NCBI RefSeq assembly: GCF_900188085.1
Contig: NZ_FZOU01000008.1
Span: forward strand, 111,764-175,763
DNA from: Granulicella rosea
GTDB lineage: Bacteria > Acidobacteriota > Terriglobia > Terriglobales > Acidobacteriaceae
Direction of reading: 5' to 3'
DNA length: 64,000 nt
Both the position numbers and the translations under genes were made by a program. The number at the start of each line of letters is the position of its first letter. Position 1 is the first letter of the stretch. Below the pieces are notes generated by a model. That model worked only from the letters and a program-made list of their open reading frames with translations, did not search any database and had not been told where the DNA came from. Positions 16,201 to 29,000 of this stretch are shown one piece after another.

Positions 16201-16980
16201 ATGAAGCGACGCGATTTTCTTGCAACATCTTTGCTTGGCGCCACAGCCCTGACCAAGGTTGCTCGGGGACAGGCGGCGGCTTCGCCCGCGCGGGAGTATT
16301 ACCAGCTTCGCAAGTACAAGCTGGTCAGCGGGCCGCAGACGGCGCTGGCGGAGGCCTACTTTGCGGACGCGCTGATCCCCGCGCTGCGGCGGCTGGGGAT
16401 GGGGCCGGTGGGCGCCTTCCGGCTGGACATCGGACCCGAGACCCCGACCTACTATCTGCTGATTCCCGGTTCGCCGGTGGAGGAGCTGGTGAACGTCGAC
16501 TTCGCGCTCGCGCAGGATGAGGCCTTCATGAAGATCGCCCAGCCCTTCTGGAGCGCGCCCGCTACGGCGCCTCCGTTCGAGCGGATCGAGAGCACGCTGC
16601 TGGCCGCCTTTGCGGGCTGGCCGAAGGTGACGCCGCCGGCAAAGGGGAAGCGCATCTTTCAGATGAGGAGTTATGAAAGTCCCAGCCAGCGCGACCACTT
16701 ATTGAAGGTCGAAATGTTCCATAAAGCGGAGTTCGAGATATTCAAGCAGGTAGGATTTCGACCGGTATTTTTCGGCGATGCGCTGGTGGGTCCGCGTCTG
16801 CCGAATCTTACTTATATGCTCAGTTTTACGGATATGAATGAGCTGAATACGCTATGGGATGGCTTCAAAACAAACCCGGAGTGGAAGAGGCTTTCGACCT
16901 CTTCGCGGTATGGGTTTGAGGCGATTTTGAACAATGTGTCCAACTTGATTCTAAGTCCGCTGAGTATGTCGCAGATTTAA
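16201..16980 (+). CDS. NIPSNAP-family protein with Tat-like signal
   Basis: A 259-residue protein starting at ATG 16201 (MKRRDFLATSLLGATALTK, a twin-Arg/Sec signal). Two ferredoxin-like NIPSNAP units follow: EYYQLRKYKLVSGPQ with AEAYFADALIPALRRLGMGPVG, and RIFQMRSYESPSQRDHLLK with FEIFKQVGFRPVFFGDALVG plus a LTYMLSF strand. NIPSNAP proteins have no firmly known enzymatic role. The first half is GC-rich like its neighbours, but from about 16665 the wobble positions become much more A/T-rich to the stop codon, as if the 3' half had a different origin. Alone in its transcription unit. Confidence 0.8.
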   Translation: MKRRDFLATSLLGATALTKVARGQAAASPAREYYQLRKYKLVSGPQTALAEAYFADALIPALRRLGMGPVGAFRLDIGPETPTYYLLIPGSPVEELVNVDFALAQDEAFMKIAQPFWSAPATAPPFERIESTLLAAFAGWPKVTPPAKGKRIFQMRSYESPSQRDHLLKVEMFHKAEFEIFKQVGFRPVFFGDALVGPRLPNLTYMLSFTDMNELNTLWDGFKTNPEWKRLSTSSRYGFEAILNNVSNLILSPLSMSQI

Positions 16981-17016
16981 TCGAGTCAGTATTTTCTTGA
17001 AGCAGGAAAAATGCGT

Positions 17017-17148
17017 GTCATCCCGAACGTAGTGAAGGATCTGCGTCTCGCTCCGCTCAGGATGACAGGCTTTATTGCAAGGTTCAAGAAAGTGCCACGG
17101 CAACGACAAAAGCGAAATACGGGGTTCCTTCACTGCGTTCAGGATGAC
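17017..17148. repeat. Three REP-like units in tandem/inverted array
   Basis: GTCATCCCGAACGTAGTGAA (17017) and its inverted partner ending CAGGATGAC (17067), then a second inverted unit ending CAGGATGAC at 17148. It lies between convergent genes (NIPSNAP and cytochrome c). Confidence 0.65.
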
Positions 17149-17212
17149 GGGCGTTGTTGCGAGTCTCCTAAGGCCGCGCGACTTAGAGGACAGGACGCGC
17201 GACTTAGAGGAC

Positions 17213-17614
17213 TTATTTCGCGTCGGGCATGATCGCGCCGGCCTTGATCCAGTCTTCGACGGTCTTGATGTCGGCGTCCGAGAGCTTGTCGCCCTTGGGC
17301 GGCATGGGCTTGGGGTCGTCCTTCGGGCCTTCGTGGCGGATGAGCGCGACGAGCATCGACTTGGCGGGGTCGCCGGGGACGATGGCCGGGCCGTCGTGTC
17401 CACCCTTCAACAGGTTCTCGCGCGTGTCGATGTTGAGGCCGCCGCGGTGGTTCATGCCGCTGTGGCACCGAGCGCAGTTGGCGTCGAAGATGGGCTTGAC
17501 GCGCGTGGTGTAGAACTCGGGTTTGGACGCGTCCTCACCGGCCTGCACCTTGACGGTGTTCAACGAAAGGGCGATCAAAGCTGCGAAGGTAAGTCCTGCT
17601 GCGAGGGCTCGCAT
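17213..17614 (-). CDS. Small periplasmic c-type cytochrome (PSCyt1-like)
   Basis: A 133-residue protein with a signal peptide (residues 1-25) and one haem site CARCH (47-51) in the PSCyt1 context VKPIFDANCARCHSGMNHRGGLNIDTRENLLKGG split over two strands, followed by GPAIVPGDPAKSMLV and PMPPKGDKLSDADIKTVEDW. The PSCyt1 module also occurs twice in the large protein at 35513. Methionine in PMPPKG is the probable distal ligand. Role: electron carrier or structural haem protein in the periplasm; the partner is unknown. It lies 57 bases downstream of the metallo-beta-lactamase-fold gene on the same strand, so the two may be cotranscribed. Confidence 0.85.
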   Translation of the reverse strand: MRALAAGLTFAALIALSLNTVKVQAGEDASKPEFYTTRVKPIFDANCARCHSGMNHRGGLNIDTRENLLKGGHDGPAIVPGDPAKSMLVALIRHEGPKDDPKPMPPKGDKLSDADIKTVEDWIKAGAIMPDAK

Positions 17615-17671
17615 GTTTTCTCCAAAGAGTGGGCTTGCGGTTGGTGAATCAACTTTATTGGACCACGAACG

Positions 17672-18676
17672 CTAGGGCTTTGTCTGGTCCCACATGTGAT
17701 CGAGTTGAAACTGCTGGGTCTGTTTGAAGGTGTTCTGCGACCCGTCCTGCGCGCGGAAGGCCGGGCCGCTGGGCCAGAGCGAGAAGTCGCGGTAGGCTAC
17801 GCGCTTCGGCGTACCGTTCAGCGTGGCGAGCGCGGCCTGCATCTCGAGCAGCGTGCCGCGCGAGAGCTCGAGCGCATGCTCGTCGGGTTGATAGATCGTG
17901 CCGACAGGGTAGTCGAGGAAGGGCGTGCGCGTCTCCTCGATGTGGCAGCCGAGGATGTGGGCGACGGGCTTGTCTTTGGTGAACTCGACCAGCCGCGTCG
18001 TGCTTTTGGTGAAGGCGTCGAAGTCGCGGATGTAGATGCGGCCGGGATAGACGCTGTCTCCGGTGAGCAGCACGCCGGTCTGGCGGTCGTAGAGCGCGAT
18101 GCTGGCCGTGTCGTGGCCGGGGATGGGGATGGCGTCGAGGACGCGGCCGCCAAGGTCGATGGAGCCGGTCTGCTCGGGCCAGTTTGCGATGTTGTAGAGC
18201 GTCTTCACGGCGTCGACCGTGGGCGCGATGAAGGCGATCGGCATGGCCGCATCCTTCAAGGCCTGGATGTCGGCATCGCCCGCGATGTGGTCGCCGTGCG
18301 AGTGCGAGTGCGTGACGACGACAGGCATGGACGTGCGCTGGTTGCGCGTCATCCACTGGTGGACGACGTGCTGCAGCGTGGGCGCGAGGTTGCCCTTGCG
18401 CGAGCCGGTGTCGTAGAGCAGCGCGCGGTCCTTGCCGAAGAAGAGGTAGACGAAGGGCTTTTCGTAGTCGGTGCAGCCGCTCTGGCGCAGGATGAAGAGA
18501 TCGGGGTTGTACTCATGCACCTGCCACTCGGGCATCTCCATGCACTTCGGGCCGCCGGTGGACCAGGTGAGCGGCAGCTTGCCGGGACGCACCGTGCCCC
18601 CATCCGGCTGGGCAAACTGTGCGTGGAGCGAGGTGGAGAGAGCGAGGGCGAGCAGTGCGGGCGCGAGTGTCTTCAA
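17672..18676 (-). CDS. Metallo-beta-lactamase-fold hydrolase, secreted
   Basis: A 334-residue protein. A TTG start at 18676 fits a GAGGAAAA ribosome-binding site, while ATG 18715 has none and would put 13 polar residues before the signal peptide. Residues 1-20 form the signal. The zinc-binding motif HSHGDH (125-130) lies in VVVTHSHSHGDHIAG, with later metal ligands in IPIPGHDTASIALYD (His) and LLTGDSVYPG (Asp). The fold covers lactonases, glyoxalases, lactamases and phosphodiesterases, and the sequence does not choose between them. The C-terminal 70 residues have a helical tail. Substrate unknown. Confidence 0.85.
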   Translation of the reverse strand: MKTLAPALLALALSTSLHAQFAQPDGGTVRPGKLPLTWSTGGPKCMEMPEWQVHEYNPDLFILRQSGCTDYEKPFVYLFFGKDRALLYDTGSRKGNLAPTLQHVVHQWMTRNQRTSMPVVVTHSHSHGDHIAGDADIQALKDAAMPIAFIAPTVDAVKTLYNIANWPEQTGSIDLGGRVLDAIPIPGHDTASIALYDRQTGVLLTGDSVYPGRIYIRDFDAFTKSTTRLVEFTKDKPVAHILGCHIEETRTPFLDYPVGTIYQPDEHALELSRGTLLEMQAALATLNGTPKRVAYRDFSLWPSGPAFRAQDGSQNTFKQTQQFQLDHMWDQTKP

Positions 18677-19100
18677 GCGATTTTCCTCGTTGGCGTTGGA
18701 TCGACGTGCATGCAACGGAGTAGGATTCTGCTTCGGTATTCATCTTCCGTATACGGAGGATAGATATGGTGTATCACAGCGCGCATGCTTGAGAGCCAGG
18801 GCGTCCAGGCCGCTCGGAAGTGCTTTCGCAGCCGCATATTCATTGGCGTTTCACATACATTGCCAGGGATTCCGCAGGCAGCGCGGGAGTCAATCCACGC
18901 CTTGACTCTATGCCAGCCATAGCGATTCCCCTTGGCATCGCGAACCGGCCCGAATCGTTGCGCTATGCTCAGGTCATTACTGAAACAAACCACCGGGGAC
19001 ACGGCGAGTCGGCACCTTTGTGCCGGGCTTTTCTTCTGCTGCACCAAAGATCGATTGCATGCAATTGCAAGCTGTCTGCACCTACTTTTGGAGGACGTTC
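18677..19100. other. Spacer upstream of the TonB receptor, no supported gene
   Basis: 424 bases between divergent genes. It holds a 12-bp perfect palindrome TCCGTATACGGA (18746-18757). A minus-strand open frame of 124 codons crosses it but has no signal, ribosome-binding site or family I recognise. The receptor's ribosome-binding site GGAGG is at 19090-19094. Confidence 0.5.
18746..18757. promoter_or_regulatory. Palindrome TCCGTATACGGA
   Basis: Perfect 12-bp inverted repeat about 70 bases upstream of the metallo-beta-lactamase-fold gene and 345 upstream of the receptor; a possible regulator site with no assigned protein. Confidence 0.35.
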
Positions 19101-22889
<3,789 letters not shown>

Positions 22890-22893
22890 CCCA

Positions 22894-22932
22894 ACGGGGC
22901 GGCGCGCATCCGGCGTCGCCCCGTCTTTGCTT
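22894..22932 (+). terminator. Rho-independent terminator of the TonB receptor gene
   Basis: GC-rich stem beginning ACGGGGCG (22894-22901) pairing with CGCCCCGT (22917-22924), followed by CTTTGCTT, five bases after the stop codon. Confidence 0.75.
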
Positions 22933-23051
22933 CCATGACGAAACTTATGCATTGTTGACCCCCCGAATGCGTCAGGACATGCGAAGCTGATTCGTATGTC
23001 CTGATTCTTTGCTTGCGGCCCCAGCGTAGCTTCAACAGCAGGAGTAGATCG

Positions 23052-23882
23052 ATGTCTTTGAATTGGAAGTTGACGACCGCGCGGTCGTTCCACCGGGCCG
23101 GCCTGGCGGTCGCAACGCTGGTGTGCATGAGTCCCGCCTTCGCGCAGGACAAGCCCGCGCCGCCGACGACCCGGACCATCCCGCTCTCGAACAAGGAGAC
23201 GCCCGGCCCGGCCAAGGCGACGACGGACAAGACGAAGTCCGATCCGAGCGATTTCAAGGAAGCCGCGCCGGCCGGCGGCGGACGCCGGGGCAGAGGCGGC
23301 GAGGGCGGCGATAAGGACGCCAAGCCGGAGAAGACAGCCTACGACTACGAGCTGCCGGGCGCCGATGGCAAGGGCGTACCGCTGAGCGGGTTCAAGGGCA
23401 AGACCTTGGTCGTCGTCAATCTGGCGCGGAACTCCAGCTACAACAGCCAGCTTCCCGCGCTCGAGAAGCTGGCGGACAGCTACAAGGACAAGGGCGTGGT
23501 CGTGATCGGCGTGCCTTCGGACGAGTTCGGCGCGGCCGAGCCCGGCAAGGACGCCGAGATTCAAAAGGCCTATCAGGACGCCAAGGTGACCTTCCCGGTC
23601 ATGGCGAAGTCGACGATCACGGGCGATTCGGCGCTGCCGTTCTACGTCTTCGCAACCGGCAAGGGCGCGCCCGAGGGCGGACCGGTGCATTGGAACTACA
23701 CCAAGTTCATCGTCGATAAGACGGGCAAGGTGACGGCGCGCTTCGGCTCCGACGTGACGCCGGACTCGAATGAGTTCCTGTCGGTGCTGGACCAGGTTCT
23801 GGATGGTTCGTACAAGCCGAAGAAGGCTGGCGGGCCGGGCGGTGGCGAGGGTGGCGGTGGTGGAGATGGACCGCCGAGCTAG
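23052..23882 (+). CDS. Secreted glutathione-peroxidase-fold protein lacking all catalytic cysteines
   Basis: A 276-residue protein; ATG 23052 follows GGAG. Residues 1-31 are a signal peptide, 35-95 a low-complexity linker (GGGRRGRGGEGG), and 96-245 a redoxin domain closest to glutathione peroxidases. The peroxidatic position (NVAS-x-C in the family) reads NLARNSS, giving Ser128, and the FPCNQF motif reads VPSDEF, giving Ser156 and Glu in place of Cys and Gln. The WN pair of the tetrad is kept (WNYTKF). After the signal peptide is removed there is no cysteine left. Glycine-rich C-terminus. It cannot be a thiol peroxidase by the known mechanism, so it may be a binding or scaffold protein. Confidence 0.8.
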   Translation: MSLNWKLTTARSFHRAGLAVATLVCMSPAFAQDKPAPPTTRTIPLSNKETPGPAKATTDKTKSDPSDFKEAAPAGGGRRGRGGEGGDKDAKPEKTAYDYELPGADGKGVPLSGFKGKTLVVVNLARNSSYNSQLPALEKLADSYKDKGVVVIGVPSDEFGAAEPGKDAEIQKAYQDAKVTFPVMAKSTITGDSALPFYVFATGKGAPEGGPVHWNYTKFIVDKTGKVTARFGSDVTPDSNEFLSVLDQVLDGSYKPKKAGGPGGGEGGGGGDGPPS

Positions 23883-23913
23883 CGTCGCCTTCTGACAACT
23901 CACCACAATCGCA

Positions 23914-24039
23914 CGTCATCCTGAACGTAGTGAAAGACCCCCGTATTTGTCTTTGTACTTGCTTTTGTTCTCTTTGAAAGAGAGCAACAACAAATGCAAA
24001 AGTCAATACGGGGGGTCCTTCACTACGTTCAGGATGACG
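23914..24039. repeat. Inverted pair of REP-like units forming a long hairpin
   Basis: The left arm 23914-23947 and right arm 24005-24039 are complementary over about 34 bases with one mismatch and one bulge. The 57-base interior contains a further partial stem around TTCTCTTTGAAAGAGAG. It lies between convergent genes and probably acts as a bidirectional terminator. Confidence 0.75.
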
Positions 24040-24063
24040 GATGTTTGTGGCGGGCCCCGCTCT

Positions 24064-25860
24064 TTACTTCAAGCTCGAAAGGTACGCGCGCCAGCCGCCG
24101 AGGCTGGTGATCTCGACTGCGTCTGCGGTCGCCTCGGGTTCGACCAGGAAGCCCATGACGAGCGAGCCGTCCTCGAGCTTCAGCTTGCCGATCGAGAGCG
24201 GCTGCGGCACGCCGTCGACGAAGCTGCCCACGGTTTCGGACGGCAGCGCCCAGACCTCCACCTCGATGCCCGGACCGGCATAGCCGGGGACGCGGACGAG
24301 GCCGGGCTTCGGCGGCGTGGTGTTCTTGAGCGCGTAAAACTTGTAGTCGACCGCAGTCTTCGTGCGGCGGACGAGACGGCCTCCGCGTTGTGTGAGCTGC
24401 CAGTTCAACGGCTGGCCTTCGAGATGCGCGCCTACCACGGCCATCAGCAGCGTGCCCTGGGGTGTGGTTGCCGGGGAGAGCGGCGTGGTGGTGGATAACG
24501 CTCGCTGGCTGCCGCCAAGCGTGGCGTTCAGGGCGCGGTGCAGCTTGTCGGCGACGGGCAACAGGGCAGTCTCGGTGAAGGCCTTGCCGATGAGCGTGAC
24601 GCCGAAGGGCAGTCCGTCTGGACGCATGCCGGCGGGCACGGCGACGGCGGCGAGGTCGAGCAGGTTGACGAAGTTCGTATACGTCCCGAGATGGCTGTTG
24701 CGCTCGACCGGCGCCTCGGCAATCTCGGCGATGGTGTAGGCGCGGGGCGCGGTGGGCAGCAGCATCAGGTCGAAGTTCGCCCATGCCTTTGCGGTCACGC
24801 CGCGCAGGGCTTCGAGCTTGTAGGCGGCGTCGAAGGCGTCGACCGCGGTGTACCTGCCCGCGCCAGAGATGATGCCCGCGACGGTGGGGTCCATCTTGTC
24901 CTTGAATGCTTCGATGAAGGTCGCGATGGCGGCGTAGCGCTCGGCGACCCACGGGCCTTTGTAGAGAAGCTGTGCCGTGGCGAGGAAGGGCGCGAGGTCG
25001 AACTCGATGGGCTGTCCGCCGAGCTTCGTCAGGGCTTCGACGGCGGCCTGGTAGAGCGCGGGATTCTGCTCGTCGCCGAAGAACTCCAGCGCTTCGGGCG
25101 AGGGGACGCCGAAGCGGAAGCTGGGCGCCGCGGCCCAGGGCGAGGCGCCGGCGCCGACGCCGGGCTGGCGCGAGTATGGGTCTTTCTCGTCGTATCCGCC
25201 TGCGGCGGCGAGCACGAGAGCGGCATCGCCGGAGGTCTCGGCGAAGATGGAGACGCAGTCGAGCGTGCGGCATGCGGGCACGACGCCCGCCGCGCTCAGG
25301 ACGCCGCGCGTGGGCTTGAGTCCGACGAGGTTGTTGAACATCGCGGGCACGCGGCCGGAGCCGGCGGTGTCCGTGCCGAGCGAAAAGCTGACCAGACCGC
25401 TGGCGACCGAGACCGCCGAGCCGGAGCTTGAACCGCCGGAGATGTAGTTCGGATTGAAGACGCTCGAGCAGATGCCGTAAGGCGTCCGTGTGCCGACGAG
25501 GCCGGTGGCGAACTGGTCCATGTTGGTCTTGCCGATGAGGATCGCTCCGGCGGCTTCGAGGCGCGCAACGACGGTCGCGCTCTCGGCGGGGATGTAGGCG
25601 TACTCGGCGCAGGCGGCGGTGGTGGGGCAGCCGGCTACGTCGATGTTGTCCTTCACGGCGAAGGGGACGCCGTAGAGCGGGAGGCTGGTCTTGTCCTGCG
25701 CGGCCAGGGATTCGGCGCGGGCGAGCACGCGCTCCTTTGGCAGCACGGAGATCCAGATAGGGTGCAGGCCTTCGGCCTCGATGCGGGCGAAGATCTGTTC
25801 GACTACGTCCACCGGAGTGGTCGAGGCGGCGTATGCGTGGTGGAGGGCTTCGATGTTCAA
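24064..25860 (-). CDS. atzF: Allophanate hydrolase
   Basis: A 598-residue amidase-signature enzyme that splits allophanate into two ammonia and two CO2. A TTG start at 25860 fits AAGGAG five bases upstream; the ATG at 25902 lies inside a dispersed repeat. The Ser-cisSer-Lys triad is intact: Lys in FAVKDNIDVAG, and serines in ISGGSSSGSAVSVA and LGTDTAGSGRVPA. Residues ~455-598 form the extra C-terminal domain typical of AtzF/DUR1 (VDYKFYALKNTTPPKPGLVR, GSFVDGVPQPLSIGKLKLED). It is the last step for the carboxylase encoded 165 bases upstream on the same strand; a REP-like pair lies in that gap. Confidence 0.93.
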   Translation of the reverse strand: MNIEALHHAYAASTTPVDVVEQIFARIEAEGLHPIWISVLPKERVLARAESLAAQDKTSLPLYGVPFAVKDNIDVAGCPTTAACAEYAYIPAESATVVARLEAAGAILIGKTNMDQFATGLVGTRTPYGICSSVFNPNYISGGSSSGSAVSVASGLVSFSLGTDTAGSGRVPAMFNNLVGLKPTRGVLSAAGVVPACRTLDCVSIFAETSGDAALVLAAAGGYDEKDPYSRQPGVGAGASPWAAAPSFRFGVPSPEALEFFGDEQNPALYQAAVEALTKLGGQPIEFDLAPFLATAQLLYKGPWVAERYAAIATFIEAFKDKMDPTVAGIISGAGRYTAVDAFDAAYKLEALRGVTAKAWANFDLMLLPTAPRAYTIAEIAEAPVERNSHLGTYTNFVNLLDLAAVAVPAGMRPDGLPFGVTLIGKAFTETALLPVADKLHRALNATLGGSQRALSTTTPLSPATTPQGTLLMAVVGAHLEGQPLNWQLTQRGGRLVRRTKTAVDYKFYALKNTTPPKPGLVRVPGYAGPGIEVEVWALPSETVGSFVDGVPQPLSIGKLKLEDGSLVMGFLVEPEATADAVEITSLGGWRAYLSSLK

Positions 25861-25897
25861 TGAGGCTCCTTGGTGATAGGGGCAACCACAAATGCTC

Positions 25898-26013
25898 GTC
25901 ATCCTGAGCGGAGCGAAGGACCCCTGTATTGGTTCTTGCCGTTGCTTGTTCTCGCTGGCGGCAGGAGCAACGACAAGAGCAACAGCAGATCCTCTGCGAG
26001 GATGACAAACAAG
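25898..26013. repeat. REP-like pair between carboxylase and allophanate hydrolase genes
   Basis: A type A unit (GTCATCCTGAGCGGAGCGAA at 25898) and an inverted type B unit (GCAGATCCTCTGCGAGGATG at 25985) around a purine-rich interior with CAACGACAAGAGCAACAGC. It sits inside the presumed operon. Confidence 0.65.
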
Positions 26014-26025
26014 AAAAGCAAATGC

Positions 26026-29000
26026 TCAGTCGGGCCGGACGCTTACCAGCAGTTGTCCGCTCATGACCAGTGCGCCGAGGTTGCAGTGAATCTCCGCGAC
26101 CGTGCCCGCGACGTGCGAGGTAATGGCGATCTCCATCTTCATCGCGTCGAGCACGACGAGCTTCTGGTCTTCTTCGACGTGGTCGCCGACCTTGACCGGA
26201 ATCTGGAAGACGCTGGCTGTAACCGACGACGATACGCCCTCGCAGCCCTCGGGCACGACGGCGTCGGGTTGGTCTGCCGGGGTCTCCGGCGGTTCGACGA
26301 TGGTCATCTGGCCGGCGGCCTTCCAGCGTTCGCGCTCAGCGTTGAAGCTCTCCTTCTGATGCTTCTTGAAGGCCGCGGCCTCGGGTGCGATCGAGGTGAG
26401 GAAGGCCTGGTACTCGGCGAGGTTGAACGTCGTCTCCTCGACGCGCAGCTCGTACTGGCCGTGCGGGAAGAGCTCGCGGGCGCGCATCAGCTCCTCGTGC
26501 GAGACGGGGTAGAAGCGGATCTGGTCGAAGAAGCGCAGCGACCATGGCTTGCCCGCGACGAAGGCCGGGGTGGTCTTCCACGCGTTCCAGACCTGGATGG
26601 TGCGGCCGACGAGCTGGTAGCCGCCCGGACCCTCCATGCCATAGACGCACATGTACGCGCCGCCGATGCCGACTGCGTTCTCGGGTGTCCACGTCCGTGC
26701 AGGGTTATACTTCGTCGTTACGAGACGGTGGCGTGGGTCGACCGGCGTCGCGACCGGCGCGCCGAGGTAGACGTCGCCCAGTCCGAGCACGAGGTAGCTG
26801 GCCTCGTAGACGATGCGGTGGACATCTTCCACCGAATCCAGGCCGTTGATCCTTCGGATGAACTCGATGTTCGACGGACACCACGGCGCGTCCGGACGAA
26901 CGGCCTGCATGTACTTCTGCTGCGCAAGCTGGGCCTGCGGGTCGTCCCACGAGAGCGGCAGGTGGACGATGCGCGAGGGCACGGTGATGTCGGTCAGGGG
27001 CGGCATCGCCTGGTCGAGCTTGTCCAGCGTGTCGATGAGGTAGGCGCGGGGCAGGACGAGCGAGTTGTAGTGGATGTGCAGCGAGCGGATGCCGGGCGTG
27101 ATGTCGACGATGCCGTCGAGGTTTGCCTCGCGCAGCTTCTGTTCGAGGACGTGGACGCGGAAGCGGAGGTTGAGGTCCAGCTCCATCTCGCCGTACTCGA
27201 CGAGGATGTACTTGTCGCCGTCGGCGCGGAAGACCATCTTCGTCGGCCGGTCGGTGAGGGTGCGGATGACCGCGGGTTCTAGGTCGTTGGTCTCGGGCAG
27301 GGCGGCCAGCGGCGTGGTGAAGTCGACGAGGTACCGGTCCTGCTGGCGTTCGAGCGCCTCGGCCTGTGCGAGCGTCAGGCGGCGGAAGTGGACGGTGTCG
27401 CCGGCCTTGAACTGGCCGAGCTTCCAGAGCTCCGCCTGCACGATGGCCGCTGGACAGACGAAGCCGCCGAGCGAGGGCCCATCCGGCCCGAGCAAAATGG
27501 GCATGTCGCCGGTGAAGTCGATGGCACCGATGGCATAGGCGTTGTCGTGGATGTTCGAAGGGTGCAGGCCGGCCTCGCCGCCGTCGGTGCGGGCCCATGT
27601 GGGCTTCGGTCCGGTGAGTCGAACGCCGGTGCGGTCGCTCTGGTAGTGGACCTTCCAGAGGGTCGAGAAGAGCATCTCGATGTCGCCGTCGGTGAAGAAG
27701 TCGGGCGCGGTGTGGGGTCCGAAGAGGACGCCGACCTCCCAGTTGCGGGCGAGCGCGGGCTGCTCTCCGGCGGGCACGGCGAGCGGCTCGGTGAGGGTGA
27801 CGTCGGGCTGGCCGAGGTGGAGGACGTCGCCGCCGCGCAGGCCGCGTCCGGCGTGTCCGCCGAAGCCGCCGAGCATGAAGGTGCTGCGGCTGCCGAGGTA
27901 GGGCTGGGTGTCGATGCCGCCGCGCACCGCCATATAGCCGCGAATGCCTTCCTTGGCCGCCGCGCCGAGCGAGAGCGTGTCGCCGGTCTTGACGATAATG
28001 GGAACCCAGCGCTCGACGAGCTTGCCGTTCAGCTTCGCGCCCATGTCCGCGCCGGTGAGGGCGATGACGGTCTCGGTCTGGAAGCGCATGCGCGCGCCCA
28101 GGGTCGCGAACTCGACCGCTGCCGCATTGGCCGAGTTGCCGACGATGCGGTTGGCGATGCGGAAGTTCAGGTGGTCCATCGGGCCCGAGGGCGGCACGCC
28201 GACGTTCCAGTAGCCGATGCGGCCGGGGTAGTCCTGCACGGTGGACTGCGTGCCGCCATCGAGGATCTCGATGGCGTCGCGCTTGAAGTGGAAGCCGCCG
28301 AGGAAGGCGGTGGTGACCGTGCCTGCGACGAACTCGGGCGAGCGCACGACCTCGCGCAGATAGCTGAGGTTGGTCTCGGTGCCGTCGATGTGGGTCGCGG
28401 CGAGCGCGGCGTCCATCTTCTGGAGGGCCTCGGCGCGGTCCTTGCCCGTGACGATGATCTTCGCGATCATGGGGTCGTAGAAGGGCGTGACGGTCGCGCC
28501 GGACTCGATCCAGGTCTCGGTGCGGGCGAGATCTTTGCCGGGGAAGGTGACCTGGGTCAGCTTGCCGGGGGTGGGCTGGAAGTTGGCGGCGGGGTTCTCG
28601 GCGTAGACGCGGGCCTCGATGGATGCGCCAGTCAGCTCGATGTTGTAAGAGCTGAGCGGTGCGAGCTCGCCCGCGGCCTGCAGGACCATCCACTCGACGA
28701 GGTCGACGCCGGTGACCTGTTCGGTGACGCCGTGTTCGACCTGCAGACGGGTGTTGACCTCGAGGAAGTAGAACTCGCCGGTGGAGTCGTCCCTCGAATC
28801 TTCGTTATAGATGAACTCGACCGTGCCGGCGTTGGCGTAGTTGACGGCCTTGCCGAGGAGGATGGCGGAGTTATAGAGGCTCTGGCGGGTCGCGTCGGTC
28901 AGGCCGGGCGCGGGGGTCTCTTCGAGCACCTTCTGGTGGCGTCGCTGAGCGGAGCAGTCGCGCTCGCCGAGGGCGATGACCTCGCCCTTGCCGTCGCCGA

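Noticed and set aside
18673..19047. 124-codon minus-strand open frame before the TonB receptor
   Set aside because: No ribosome-binding site, no family similarity recognised, and it overlaps the start of the neighbouring gene; left as spacer.
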